Positions 24,273 to 35,415 of a stretch of DNA of 64,000 nucleotides are shown one piece after another. This DNA comes from Epiperipatus broadwayi. Its lineage: Eukaryota > Onychophora > Udeonychophora > Euonychophora > Peripatidae. Position numbers and translations under genes: made by a program. How positions within the stretch are numbered: position 1 is the first letter of the stretch; each line of letters starts with the position of its first letter. A model generated the notes under the pieces. It did not search any database. It was not told where the DNA came from and was given only the letters and a program-made list of their open reading frames with translations. Location of the stretch: the NCBI GenBank assembly GCA_028023455.1, contig JAQFVV010012423.1, forward strand, positions 3,955,753-4,019,752, in the 5' to 3' direction.

Positions 24273-24885
24273 AAAGATTATTGCTGCTTGGTTTTACAGC
24301 CAGCGGAATCTTTGATTGAAGGTTGTAATGGTCCTTGTGATCACTGAATTTCTGATCTGGCAAGAATGGCCTGTGGAAATCAGCTCGAAAGAGCTCAGTT
24401 TCATTGTGTGATTCATGACAGAGAGTTTTTTGGTGTGCTTTGTACCTTCTTGTTTTTTCCAGAATAGAATTTACACTGTAGGGAAAGGAGAACTTTAGGT
24501 AGTTTGGCTCGGAAGCAGGAGATAGGTGTGAGTCCTCTTCTTCGGAGTAGGCCTTTGAAAGTTTGGAAGATTTTTGTTTATTATTAGCATTAGGGGGTAG
24601 GTTGAAATCCATGTCTGAGTCATAGTCAGAGATGGGTGGTGAAGATCTATTTTTTGTAGGTGTGGGAGCTTTCATATGGGATGAATTCATATAGGATATT
24701 GATAGTTTCGATGTGTCCATTATAGATTTAGAGTTAGAAACTGCTGGTTTTGATCTTAGAGGTCTTGGGGTTCTGAGTGCATTGTTATGGTCTTGATGGT
24801 CTATGCTGAGAGGTGCATCATCTGTATCATCAGAAGAGATTGTTAGATTTTTGCGTCTAGAGGCATTATTTGGTTCTTTTGATTT
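24265..24885 (-). pseudogene. C-terminal extension of LINE ORF1 beyond a single in-frame TAA
   Basis: Immediately after the ORF1 stop (24886-24888) the same frame stays open for 206 codons, including a 151-aa segment starting MDTSKLSISY at 24720. Composition (S, N, D, K, P-rich, disordered; SEEEDSHLSPASEPN) matches the rest of ORF1. It ends NNLYG-TAG at 24265, overlapping the ORF2 ATG by 8 nt. Either ORF1 was originally ~1183 codons and has acquired one stop, or the stop is read through. It could also be a separate small ORF, but the shared frame and the precise overlap favour an extended ORF1. Confidence 0.65.
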
Positions 24886-27816
24886 TTAGCTTTTTGGTAA
24901 GTTGTCTGGTTTCTGTGAGTTATCTCTGGACATGGAGCCATTTGGGTTTTGATATGCTATTTGTATCTGTTTGCTGTCATTGGATGGTTTTCCCTTGAGT
25001 TTATTAGGATTCATAAGGTCTTTGGTGTTGGTTACTCTACTGTAGGATACGACTTCAGCTTCAGCAGTATGCAAGCCTGGAGTGTTTGTGGTTGGCATTT
25101 CATTATGTGTGACATTAGCAGGTGTGAGTGTATGAGGTGCTTTACATTTGTGAAACTTATTTTCCTTTTGACCACAAGAGGTGCATATTTTTGCTGGGCA
25201 TTCTTTTATGAGATGTGTTCTTAGGCCGCAATGAAAACATTGCGGCCTGACTTCAACGAAAGAAAGTATCATTGGACAACCTTTTGCTTTAATGGTAGTT
25301 GGTATGTCGGTGGGCCCTAGGCCTTTTTTTAGTTGAATTTGAAATGATGCAGTGTTGGATAGGATGGACTTGATCGTCTTGTCTACTGGCAGATATGAGA
25401 AATTCTGGATTTTCCCGTAAGGTAAAAGGATTTCTTGGAGGAGATTATTGTCAAGGCCCATGATACAATTCTTGAGGGTTCCGATAAGGGTAGGAGGTCT
25501 GTTTGTATCAACATATATAAGGAATTTGTTGTCTAGTTTTTTGAAATTTGATTTAAATTCATTTCGGAAGGCCCAAGTGGCAAATTCAACAGCAATGTAT
25601 CTGTCGTTTGGGTGAGTGAGGATCCGGTGTAAACCCTCTGTTAATTTGTATTGTTTTATCAATTTGTATAGTGCTGTAATGGGGAATTTATGGAGTGAGC
25701 AATTTGGTTCTGTCACTGCCAGAACAACACTTTTATCATTGTGGTAGTTTACTAAGGATTTGAGGAGTGTTGGAGGTATTGTTTGGTTGAAGTCAACACA
25801 GAGGCCTTGGTATTGTTTCTCAGTGAAGTCATTTATGGAGAATTCATCGGTCTCAAGCCCCAAGAAGGTTTGATTTTCCTGTTGTAGATTTTTTAGTTTT
25901 AGTATATCTAACATGGTAAGGTCATGATTAATTTTACTTGCTGTTCCGGGTATGGAGCAGGTTTCGTTGTATGAATTAGTTTTTAAGTTGTTGGTATTTT
26001 GTATAGACTTAGATGGACTTGTAGTACCAATTTTTGCTATGTTAGCATATGATATGTGGCTCCTAGATGAACTGTTAGCCATTATATTACAGTTTTTTGA
26101 AATAGGTGTTATGTGAGGAAGGTAATTTAAATCACTCTGTGTCAAATCTAGTGTTGGGTTTGTCTGCTTGATTGTTGAATAGTTTCCCTTATGACCGGTA
26201 TGGAAAATTTTATTTTGATCTTCTCTCTGGTAGTTGAGATACTGAGAGTAAGAGGGAAGAGTTGGGAATTCATCTATAGAAAGTGGCATGCTTTGAAAGG
26301 AAGTATTTTGAACACTAGTGACACTAATTGTATTGGTATGTTTTAATACGGGTTCCGGTATTGTATTACGTGTGTGTGTTGTTTCAGAACTATATTTATT
26401 TATAGTATCAGTTTTGGGCGAGTTTGAATTAGTTAAAAAGCTGTTTTCAGACGGTAAATTGTTTGCGGGGTTAATTTTTGGTTGAGTCTCACGTTTATTC
26501 CTAGTTGAATGCGTCGATACGGGAAGTGACGCTATTGCGTTATTTTCTGTTGAATCTTCAGATATTAGTGTAGTATTATCATTAATATATGTGCTGCAAC
26601 TATTTGTTTCTGTGTATTTTTTAGTTTTGGTGCCTTTATTATTTAATTTATGTGCCGGTTCAGGCCAATGGATTACGTCCGTATTAAAAAATTTTTCTTT
26701 AGTACCTTGTTTATCCGCTATGAGTGACGGGCCAGTTGAAGTGTAGCCTGTTGAACAGTATTCGTCATTATTCACCGTAGCGTCTGAAAACTCGTGGATC
26801 ATTTCTGAGATTGTTTGTTTGGAGGTCTTTATTTTAGGTATATTATGATGTGAATTTTGTTTATTATTACTATTACAGTTAAAATTGATATTATTTTTAT
26901 CATTTATTTCCGTAGATATTTCGTTGGTTTTAGAATCGCTAATGACATGGCTTTCCGGTATTAACTGAGGCTGGTAAGAATAATTTTTATGTTTATTATC
27001 AGTAATATTTATGATGTTGAGGTTAGCTGTTGTATTATGCTTGGTCTCATGTACCTTAATTAGCATCTTGTGTGTACAATTGGTTTCACAAAGCTTACAT
27101 AAATCTTCCGCTGTATTTACGCTGTCTTCGTTTTTGTTTGCATCATCGGATGTCGTTGCGATTTTTTGCTTTCCATATTTTTCTATAGCACTTGAATTAT
27201 TGGAGGCCGAATTTTGGTTATTAGTGCTAGAAGGTTTATTTCCTTTTATGATTTGAGAGTTCATTTTTAAGCGAGTTTGTGATATTTTTTCATCTTGAAT
27301 GCAACCTTCAGAGTTTTGATTGGATGTTACGCTGTTGTCTAAAGTATATTCCACCGCATTTGCAATTACATTAACATTTGAAACATTTGCATGCACTTCG
27401 GGAATGGTAGGGCCTATGCTAGAAACATTGTTGGCTTTCAGTATTTTCAGCAGCCTAAGGTTATTATTCCGGTATTTAGGCACGCTATGTGAATAAAATT
27501 TTTTAGTATTAATGGTTATGTTGGAACTCTGTGAGTTTTCCACACTGTTGTTTAAGTCATATCTTATGCCTAGGTCTATGTTACCCTTCAGGCTCTGGAG
27601 AATGTTCAACTTCACGGAGTACTCTGTGACTTCAGATTTTGTTGTTTTAACTCTATTGCAATTATCAGATTCATTTACATTTTTATTTTTAATTAGTTCT
27701 TGGGAATACATATAGTCATGATTATTATCATTGTAATTAAACATTGTATGAGAAGTATCAACTTTACTCTGATCTTTCGGCAGTTTTACTGTGTCTTTAT
27801 TAGGTTCTAGACCCAT
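24886..27816 (-). CDS. LINE ORF1 protein with zinc knuckle (976 aa)
   Basis: A long, intact ORF. Residues 1 to about 690 are low-complexity and rich in N, T, S, K and I, probably disordered; this is far longer than typical LINE ORF1 proteins (about 300-500 aa). Residues around 690-855 look folded, and their position just before the zinc knuckle suggests an RNA-binding (RRM-like) region. A CCHC knuckle, CFHCGLRTHLIKEC, spans 860-873, and a second Cys/His cluster (C-x2-C-x7-H-x-C) spans 878-891. Such proteins bind the element RNA and form the ribonucleoprotein with ORF2. The ATG at 27816 is the first in frame after the 5' UTR. The frame continues past the stop as described in the next segment. 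Clade assignment is open. Confidence 0.85.
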   Translation of the reverse strand: MGLEPNKDTVKLPKDQSKVDTSHTMFNYNDNNHDYMYSQELIKNKNVNESDNCNRVKTTKSEVTEYSVKLNILQSLKGNIDLGIRYDLNNSVENSQSSNITINTKKFYSHSVPKYRNNNLRLLKILKANNVSSIGPTIPEVHANVSNVNVIANAVEYTLDNSVTSNQNSEGCIQDEKISQTRLKMNSQIIKGNKPSSTNNQNSASNNSSAIEKYGKQKIATTSDDANKNEDSVNTAEDLCKLCETNCTHKMLIKVHETKHNTTANLNIINITDNKHKNYSYQPQLIPESHVISDSKTNEISTEINDKNNINFNCNSNNKQNSHHNIPKIKTSKQTISEMIHEFSDATVNNDEYCSTGYTSTGPSLIADKQGTKEKFFNTDVIHWPEPAHKLNNKGTKTKKYTETNSCSTYINDNTTLISEDSTENNAIASLPVSTHSTRNKRETQPKINPANNLPSENSFLTNSNSPKTDTINKYSSETTHTRNTIPEPVLKHTNTISVTSVQNTSFQSMPLSIDEFPTLPSYSQYLNYQREDQNKIFHTGHKGNYSTIKQTNPTLDLTQSDLNYLPHITPISKNCNIMANSSSRSHISYANIAKIGTTSPSKSIQNTNNLKTNSYNETCSIPGTASKINHDLTMLDILKLKNLQQENQTFLGLETDEFSINDFTEKQYQGLCVDFNQTIPPTLLKSLVNYHNDKSVVLAVTEPNCSLHKFPITALYKLIKQYKLTEGLHRILTHPNDRYIAVEFATWAFRNEFKSNFKKLDNKFLIYVDTNRPPTLIGTLKNCIMGLDNNLLQEILLPYGKIQNFSYLPVDKTIKSILSNTASFQIQLKKGLGPTDIPTTIKAKGCPMILSFVEVRPQCFHCGLRTHLIKECPAKICTSCGQKENKFHKCKAPHTLTPANVTHNEMPTTNTPGLHTAEAEVVSYSRVTNTKDLMNPNKLKGKPSNDSKQIQIAYQNPNGSMSRDNSQKPDNLPKS

Positions 27817-28202
27817 TTATGACGTTTCTAAATTTCTTTTTTTTTAGATGTCTGTTGCATTTTTTTGATATTTTTAGTTTATATAATGCTTGACTCTTTT
27901 TTGGCTTCGAATTAACGAAGCTAATTCTTTTAGATTTATCATTTATTCTGGGAGATCTTTTTTATTTTTTATTGCGATTTTACCACTGTTAATTGTGCTA
28001 TCAAGAGGTTCAAAACATATCCCATATTTCGGATTGTGGGCTAAATTTCCCACATCCATCAGAACTATATTAATAAAAAACCCTTACCTTAACCAATAAA
28101 GATGAGATTTGTTGGATGGCTGGTGTTCTAAGGGCTTTTGAATTAAAATTCTTTGCAGAGCTGAGGTAGATGGCTGCCAACTTAGTCATACGTAGGTGGT
28201 GT
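27817..28202 (-). promoter_or_regulatory. LINE 5' UTR, presumed internal promoter region
   Basis: 386 bp between the ORF1 ATG and the target-site duplication. On the minus strand it begins CACCTACGTATGACTAAGTT. LINEs carry internal promoters here; none of its elements can be identified by eye. Confidence 0.5.
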
Positions 28203-28218
28203 ATAACGCTTCTATTTA
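28203..28218. repeat. Target-site duplication of the LINE, 5' side
   Basis: Second exact copy of ATAACGCTTCTATTTA; homology to copy A of the ~3 kb repeat resumes here. Confidence 0.85.
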
Positions 28219-29702
28219 TAATATTATTAAACTGACAACATTTATATTTAAAGAATCGATTCCCAAATATGTATTGACTGGTAGAATTAGCCCTTCAGGC
28301 ACCAGCAAAAAAAAAAAAAAGCAATGGATTAATTATGCAAGGTTCACAATCTTTTTAAAATAGAAATTTAAAGACAAACTCAAAGCAGCAAATTTAGCAA
28401 AATTCATCCACAGTAAAAGTTTCTAATTTACTTTAAGAATCATGAATTTAAATAGAAACCAAAATCGCGAGCAATATTTCTATTTAACTATAAAGAAAAC
28501 TTTACTGATATGTTTTAAATAAAGCCCACCCTTTTTCCAAGTAAAACAATTATTTCCCCCCTTACTCGCGAATTCAGCGATTTTGGCATATTAAAGAAAA
28601 TAGATTATATTTATGCATTAAACAAAATACCTAAAATCTTAATGGAATCGCACACATTTATATACATATTTAATTAAGCGTGAAAGGTAAGTTAAAATAC
28701 ATGATATTAATAAAACATTACTGAGAGAGAGTTTAAAAGCAAAATTAGCAGAAGCTTATAAAATAATATATAAATTAAGATATGAAGGTTGAACTATAGA
28801 TTACAAATTACAAAAGTATTGACTTATGAAGGCAGTTCTACGTTAAAAGGTTACCTAAGAAAAAAACAGCATAGCGGCATCATTAGCAATCAGCAGTCAG
28901 AAGCAATCATGTTGTATGGTCAGCTAGATGGAACATGGCAGTGACAGGCAGACAGTTCTTTGAGAGAAGAAGAAAAAGGTGCTAGATTCCACTACTCACG
29001 CTTCATTGTGCAGGACTTGCACCGGCTTCTTAAAGTTAGGGTCTTGAAATGCTGACGAAAATCTCAACTCACTGAAAGATAACTAAAACTGAAAGTCTAA
29101 AAACTAACTTCCTTTATTGTGTGGTTCCTTTTATAGCATTTCAATACCGCCCAGAATGCAATTTCATATACCAACCTTATCTCTGTAATCCCTTTAAAAA
29201 CAACATTTAATTAGCAAAAATATATTCAATAGATAAGGCTTGAAATACCATTTTTAGCTATTTTAAATCATTCGACAACAATTGCTAAACGATTTGTTTT
29301 TTCAATTTTAATTAAGATTTATAAATTTTAATTATAGACGACAATCTGACTAGTGATAAAGATAATTTCAGTATTTCAAGCCTTCCCCATTTTTCTTTGT
29401 TGTTACATTAAATACACACAGATATAAAAATAATCACAAATATATAAACAAATGTATTTTCCAGCAATAAACATAGCAATAAAATTATTGCTTTAGTAAT
29501 AATAATATATACTCATCACTCAAACTACTGTTTCATTTTACTAAATAAAATTTAATGTTACTTATCTTTAGAATAATTTGGCATACAGTGTGTGAGTGAA
29601 TAGCATATATTTATAGCAAGGTCTGAATTGCGGACTCCTGGGAGATTTGTATAGATGGTGAAACATGAAGCATCGATGATGATTAGACATCAATTGCTTC
29701 AA
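28203..29702. repeat. ~3 kb repeat, copy B, right part
   Basis: Matches 14558-16042 of copy A nearly base for base, including the GC-richer patch with GGACTTGCACCGGCTTCTTA and the end near GATTAGACAT. No ORF. Together with 19278-20727 it makes one copy split by the LINE. Confidence 0.8.
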
Positions 29703-29924
29703 TATCAAACTACAAAAAAATATATTTAGTATTACTGCATTTGAGGAAAAACTTCATTAAAGTACTATAGTCCCATTTATAAATGACAATGTAAATGATT
29801 TGAGACTACATAAGTAAAAACAAGTTATCTAACAATGAATAACTCAATACTAGTAAATTGTAACTTGTAAAAGTGGATTTGAACACATACTTTCAATATT
29901 TCTTCTGCTATCCATTCTATGTTA

Positions 29925-30320
29925 TATAACTGATACACATGACCGCACACATATGTGAAAAAGATAAATGATCTCCAATATCCATAATTTGTGCTGAACC
30001 AGTTTTCATCAATTGGTCCATATCATCATCTCCCCCAGACACATGCATATATATAATCAGTGCTCAGTTTATATTAAGGTAGAAAATCTTCAAATTTTAA
30101 TGAACAGACTTCAATTTTCTGCACCCTCCAACTCTTCAGCCATACATTCCATTAAAAATCTGATGATAGAATGCTCAAAGTGAACACTGATTATATATAT
30201 ATGTGGGGTGATGATGATCTGGATCAACTGATAAGTACTGGTTTAACACAAAATATGTATAATGGAGATCATTTATCTTTTCTATATGTGTATGGTCATG
30301 GGTATCAGTTATAAATATAG
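29925..30320. repeat. Foldback element, copy 1 (long terminal inverted arms)
   Basis: The left arm (about 29930-30070) and right arm (about 30178-30320) are inverted copies. CTGATACACATGACC pairs with GGTCATGGGTATCAG, GATAAATGATCTCCA with TGGAGATCATTTATC, and ATATATATAATCAGTG with CACTGATTATATATAT. The ~105-bp middle carries CTCCAACTCTTCAGCCATACA. No ORF; a foldback or MITE-like non-autonomous element. Confidence 0.7.
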
Positions 30321-30357
30321 GGGATTTGAACTCAGACTTTCAAGCACCCACCTTCTA

Positions 30358-30712
30358 TCCACTACCTCATACAACTGATACACATGACCACACATATATA
30401 GAAAAGGTAAATAGTCACCAATATACATATTTTATGCTAAACCAGCACTTATCAGGTGGTCCAGATTACCATCTCCCACACATATATATATAATCAGTGC
30501 TCAGTTTATGTTTAAGATATGGTCCAGATTACCATCTCCCACACATATATATATAATCAGTGCTCAGTTTATGTTTAAGATAGAAAATCTTCACACTATA
30601 ATGGTCAGGCTTCAATACACTCCAACTTCCAACTTTTCATCCATCCATATCACTGAAAATCTGATGATGGAAAGCCAAATCCCATACTGATTCCAACATC
30701 AGTTATATAAGA
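30358..30712. repeat. Foldback element, copy 2 (right arm mostly missing, left arm end duplicated)
   Basis: Repeats the left arm and middle of the element at 29925-30320 in the same order. A ~63-bp piece from GGTCCAGATTACCATCTCCC to the CAGTTTATGTTTAAGATA part occurs twice in tandem (30459-30521 and 30522-30584). The expected right arm is reduced to a short trace. Confidence 0.6.
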
Positions 30713-33700
30713 TGGAGTGGATAGCTAAAGGAAACTTGAAAGTTTGTATTCAAGTCCCTTTTAATTTCATCTAACAATTATAATTTTGCTGCTTTATATA
30801 GCAAAATAAAAAGCTATTGTAGAATTAAAACTTTTGTAAAATAATAAAAAAAGGAAACGCCAAACAAACAATTATCAGATTGACATATGTTTAAAAATTT
30901 GCAGATGAGAGTAAAGCTCCAAGCAGATAATAATTATTGGAAGAACTATCAGGTTAAATGTAATTTTATTTTTTGAGAAAAAAAAAAAAGATAGGAATTT
31001 GGGTATGTTGGAAATAAATGCAAAATGGCACTTTAAACATACTTTTATCAAACTATGACATACAGATCTACATTTTAAAAGTTTTAATATTCTCCATTTT
31101 TTTAAAAAAAAAACTATACTAAAAGATAAAAGAAAAGAAAAAAAATAACAGAAAAAAGAGTATCCGTTTGACTCAGCACGTTTTAAGATTTACAATTTTT
31201 AAGGTGGTGTATAATAATGTCGCAATTTTATTTCATTTAATAAAAATATATAGTAACAAAAAAAAATTAAACAACTTTTAAGATATATCTCTAAGAGCTA
31301 TAAAGATTTAGTAAAAAATAAAGTTATTAGGTGCAGATGTCTCTAAAGTTCATCAGCTAAGACAGCTGGAGGACTTGGTGAAAAACATTAAATATAAAAA
31401 CCTTATGATCAATAAGAAGGTTATTTGAAGAAGCCAGAGAGATCAGAGTACACATTTTTTTAATAAGATTTATGAATAAACTTGAATAAAAATGCCATTA
31501 CTTTTACTTTTTTAAAAAATGTCGGTTTTATAGATTGCGTTTATAAAGTTATGTAATAAGTAAATTAAGGAGGAAAAATATTTAATTGTAGTTTTTAAAA
31601 ACCTACAGTTAATATATTTCAGTTAATTTTAATTAAATAAAAAAAAAAATGAACTTTAGAAAAATTTCTGATAAATAAATTTTTAATTACGTCTTTAAAA
31701 AATACTCGTTTACCGTCATCAAAATGACAAAAATGAAATTACCGTGTAATGGGTATATAAAATAATTAAATGGTCAGAAATGAATCCATTCACATTATAA
31801 CTTATCCTATAATCTATTGATCTAAAAATGTAAACTCTTGTTTGAACGATTTTGTCTAATTGTAGTTTGCATTGTATTCTATCTTTTACTATGTCCTTGC
31901 AATAAAGACAAATTATATGCACTTTTTAAATATAATTATGAAATTAAATTATATAAGGTAATCAGTCACTAATTGTGTCATAAAAAGAAAGATTTAATTA
32001 TGCTCATAAATATGTAGCTTGATTTTATATACACAGATATTTTTTGTCTCTTTTTTTAAGTAAAGGATTTTCGCAACTTTAACCAAGTCATGTATATTGG
32101 CATAATACTACCCATAAGTTGGCCTTTCTCTCATATCTGTTTATTTGGTTCAAATAAAAATATAATGATTAGAGCATTCATATTATACTTCCTAGAATAA
32201 TAAATACGTGTTAATTGTTAAAAATAAGCAAGTTATTTGAAATAATCTGGAAGTTATCAAGTATTACTTTTGCCTTTAATTTTTTTTTTTTTTTTTAATT
32301 TTGTTTTTAGATAAATCTTTATTTACAAAACCATTTACAATTTATGTCTATTGATTTGATACAAAAATATTTCACAGAGTGTAAATTAATGACATTAAAA
32401 TTATGAAGATAAAGGTATATAATAAAAAATAAAACATAACTATTAATTAAGAGTTTAAAATGAAAACAAATATAACAGTGTAGTCCTGCTGCAAATAAAT
32501 AAAAAATAATCACTTCCGATTTATGATTGCTTTTAATACTAATTATTACTATATCAATAAAAATATATAAGTTAGTATTATAAATTGTCTCAAAAAAATT
32601 TAATATGCATATTGTTGTAAATCTCAATATTAAATTTGTCGTAGTACTTTGGAAATACACCTTGACAGAAAAAAATCTAAGATCTATAATGTTAGACGTC
32701 TGACTAACTGAATACCAAAATATTTAAGTTTATTTACAATGAATATAATTTATTTTGTAAACCTAAATCCAAACATATCAGAAAAGGATTCCATTATTTT
32801 CAAATTAATTTTTTTTTTTTTTTTTTAAATAAATTTACTTAACATTTTGGATGACTTAGCAAGAGTTATATATATATGCAACATATTGTAAGTATCCAGA
32901 TTAATGCTATATGTCACAATATTTAAAAAAATAAAGAAGTTTGTTGATCTTGTTTAATTTTCATTTTTCTTGATCTATGGATAATGGATACCTTGAAATA
33001 TAATGTTAACTATGTAACCATGGCAACCTAATGCTTTAAAATTATATTGGTTATTGCTAATTCTAGAAGTAAATCTTAAATCTGTTGTGATCAATCTCAG
33101 AAAAAAAATATGAACAGGTGAATAAACAAATAGATTTTGAAAATAGTTATGTGAATCATAAAAACACATCACTTGAGTAAACTTAATATTATTATCCATT
33201 ATTACACATTTCAATATCTATTATTACAATCACCATAGCAACACATATTATAAACTTAAATGTTTTATGTTTCCTATATGTTTGTTAATAAATTAACATA
33301 TGGAAAAATATTATTACAAACATATGAATAAAAGCTGTTTATATTCATTCATATGTATTAAAATTGTAGTATGAATTCTTTATTTTGAATTAAAATGAAA
33401 AACAATATTGAACTTGCAAAACAGGATTTTATTTTCATTGTATCCAATTATTTCCACATCTCCATTTCACTTACTAATTGGAGGCACATTTTCTTGAACA
33501 AATTTTTATGTCATCATGAAAAATTTGAGGTTTTCCAACAATCATCATGACAAGGGTAGTGTCATCAAGAGTATCTTATAAATAGAATTGACTTCTTGTA
33601 ATTTTGTTTGGCCTAGAATAAATATGTTTATATAATTTTTTTAAAATGTATCAAATTTTATTGTTTAAGTTTCTAAAATTATGTGGGAATAAAATTTTAA

Positions 33701-34340
33701 TTATCTCCCCATTTATTTGGGGCCAGTTTGTTGATGAAATTCCTGGGTTACAGCAAAATATAAAACAAAAAAAAAACATCAAAATGTGCAAGTTGGCTAT
33801 AAGGAAAAAATATCCTGTTGTCAAAAATCTATAATTCCATCAACTCCAATGATATGTATATGGATATCATAATTCAGATCAATGGATTTTACAAGATCAA
33901 TAAATTTAACTCATGTGTAATATCAAACAATCTAAATTTTACTTGCTTAATCTGGAAAGAAAAAGTTAGCATTGATTATTCACTTGGATGTGGCTGAATT
34001 TTTGTCAATGAAAAAAATTCTCTTTATACATATTTATCAATGAAAAGTAAAATAAACCCAGTGATAAGTAATTTTGCATTGACTAAGTACCTATTGTTTT
34101 AAAGGCTTGGATACATTTATATGCTTAAAAGAAAATGCAAAAATAATTGGATTCCAACCCATGATAGTTATCATTTACACTCATCTTCTCTACTTAAAGG
34201 AAAATCATCTCTGTGCATTAGGATCAGAAACCATGGACAGAGTTTCACTTAGATGGCATGATTTCTATGTATATGTATATATTTTTTTGCTTTGTTAAAA
34301 AAATAAGTTTACATTTATTTATATTTCATTTTAAAACTTA
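30713..34340. other. AT-rich DNA, no supported gene
   Basis: No recognisable domain in any frame. Two T runs (32279-32296 and 32808-32826) stand out. The first, read on the minus strand, is an A run preceded by AATAAA about 20 nt upstream and could be the tail of an old minus-strand retroposon; the 113-aa frame next to it (32319-32660, minus) is AT-biased and unremarkable. Confidence 0.45.
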
Positions 34341-34412
34341 GGGTTAAATGATATATATATAAAATACATATTTTGCAGGTTCATCCGTGTTAAAAACTTT
34401 TAATATCAATAG

Positions 34413-34452
34413 ACTGATGTTTCGACTTGGTCACACAAGCCATCCACAGAGT
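34413..34452 (-). ncRNA. Hammerhead-like fold, PLE-A, minus copy
   Basis: Inverted counterpart of the two plus copies. It reads GAAACATC instead of GAAACGTC, which damages the short stem III. Confidence 0.35.
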
Positions 34453-34464
34453 TATAGTTCTATA

Positions 34465-34504
34465 ACTCTGTGGATGGCTTGTGTGACCAAGTCGAAACGT
34501 CAGT
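34465..34504 (+). ncRNA. Hammerhead-like fold, PLE-A, plus copy 1
   Basis: Stem I ACT (34465-34467) with AGT (34502-34504); core CTGTGGAT (34468-34475); stem II GGCTTG (34476-34481) with CAAGTC (34488-34493); GAAA (34494-34497); stem III from self-complementary ACGT; C34501 at the cleavage position. GAAACGTC is a known hammerhead motif of PLE terminal repeats, but the canonical CTGANGA core is altered. Confidence 0.45.
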
Positions 34505-34523
34505 CTATTGATATTAAAAGTTT

Positions 34524-34563
34524 ACTCTGTGGATGGCTTGTGTGACCAAGTCGAAACGTCAGT
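34524..34563 (+). ncRNA. Hammerhead-like fold, PLE-A, plus copy 2
   Basis: Identical in sequence to the copy at 34465-34504, 59 bp further on, giving a tandem pair as seen for hammerheads in PLE terminal repeats. Confidence 0.45.
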
Positions 34564-34640
34564 CTATTGATATTAAAAGTTTTTAACACGGATGAACCCG
34601 CAGAATATGTATTTTATATATTTAACCCGTGCAAATCTTC

Positions 34641-35228
34641 GTTTTAATATATATATATATATGGTTTATTACAGAATTCATACAATAAAAAGGTTGGAAA
34701 AATTCATTTTTGTATCTATTATTAGAACCCTTACTGATGAAATTGGTCAATAAGATCCGATGTTTCAAGCATTTAAAGTTTTTTTTTTATATTAAAGATT
34801 TAACTCGGAGATATTCAGATAGGGAAGGGTTTAAAATATTATGGGATTTATATTACTTTAAATATTTAGAAATTACATTGATGAATAAATAGAGATCAAT
34901 TTTTATTTGATTACATTTGTTTATAGTTGTATATTCTATAGTCTCAGAAAGATATTGCAAATCTCTTCTTCAGTTTTATATATATAGTATTATTGTCCCA
35001 ATACATACATGGGATTTCACACACATATTCTATTATTATATTTATTGAATCTATACAGTAATAGACTATCAATTATTTATATATTAAAGATACCTAAGAT
35101 TGTACTTTTTTTGTTATGGTTTTAATATATTACATACATCATTAGTTGTTATTCTTTTATATATTTTTATTATTATTACTATTGAAATAGTTAAGATTTT
35201 ACTTCATTAATGTTTAACATAAATTAAT
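34641..35228. other. AT-rich spacer
   Basis: No gene. Holds small (TA)n tracts and ends in the (TA)n(TG)n microsatellite at 35229-35260 that abuts PLE-B. Confidence 0.5.
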
Positions 35229-35307
35229 ATATATATATATATCTGTGTGTGTGTGTGTGCTCTGTACACAGATAATGAAGCTATTGTCTGTGAAATTATT
35301 AAAATTT

Positions 35308-35354
35308 ACCGCCAAGTGCTTTTGGGACAGTTTATAGTCTCATATTCATGGCGA
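35308..35354 (-). ncRNA. Hammerhead-like fold, PLE-B, left copy
   Basis: Same plan as at 38188-38235 but with stem II weakened (GAGAC against GTCCC) and the palindrome changed to AGCACT. Probably inactive. Confidence 0.3.
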
Positions 35355-35415
35355 CTTGTATTCTATTAATAACTATAATGTTAATGTAAATTTTATGCAA
35401 ATTTATATGCAGATG

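Larger units (their letters stand above)
20934..28202 (-). mobile_element. Full-length APE-type non-LTR retrotransposon (LINE), ~7.27 kb, inactivated
   Basis: Bounded by a 16-bp target-site duplication inside copy B of the ~3 kb repeat and lying on the minus strand. Order from its 5' end: ~386-bp 5' UTR, ORF1 with zinc knuckle (27816-24265, one internal stop), ORF2 with apurinic/apyrimidinic-type endonuclease and RT (24272-21051), and a short 3' UTR with an AATAAA near the end. ORF2 is damaged by two stops and two frameshifts. Architecture (long ORF1 with CCHC, APE endonuclease, C-terminal Cys/His motif) fits the L1/Tx1 or Jockey/CR1 groups; the clade is not assigned. The complete 5' end shows full-length reverse transcription. 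Confidence 0.9.
34341..34640. mobile_element. PLE-A terminal repeats in inverted and tandem array
   Basis: The left arm (about 34345-34456, minus orientation) and the right part (34457-34630, plus orientation) are inverted copies joined at GTTATAGTTCTATAAC. The right part holds two tandem copies of the ACTCTGTGGATGGCTTGTG segment (34464 and 34524 onward); only the last continues into the AACACGGATGAACCCGC tail and (TA)n. This is the arrangement of PLE terminal repeats without any coding interior. Confidence 0.65.

Noticed and set aside
32319-32660. 113-aa membrane protein (minus strand)
   Set aside because: Composition is what AT-rich DNA gives by chance (F, I, Y, L, N); no motif, no second copy.
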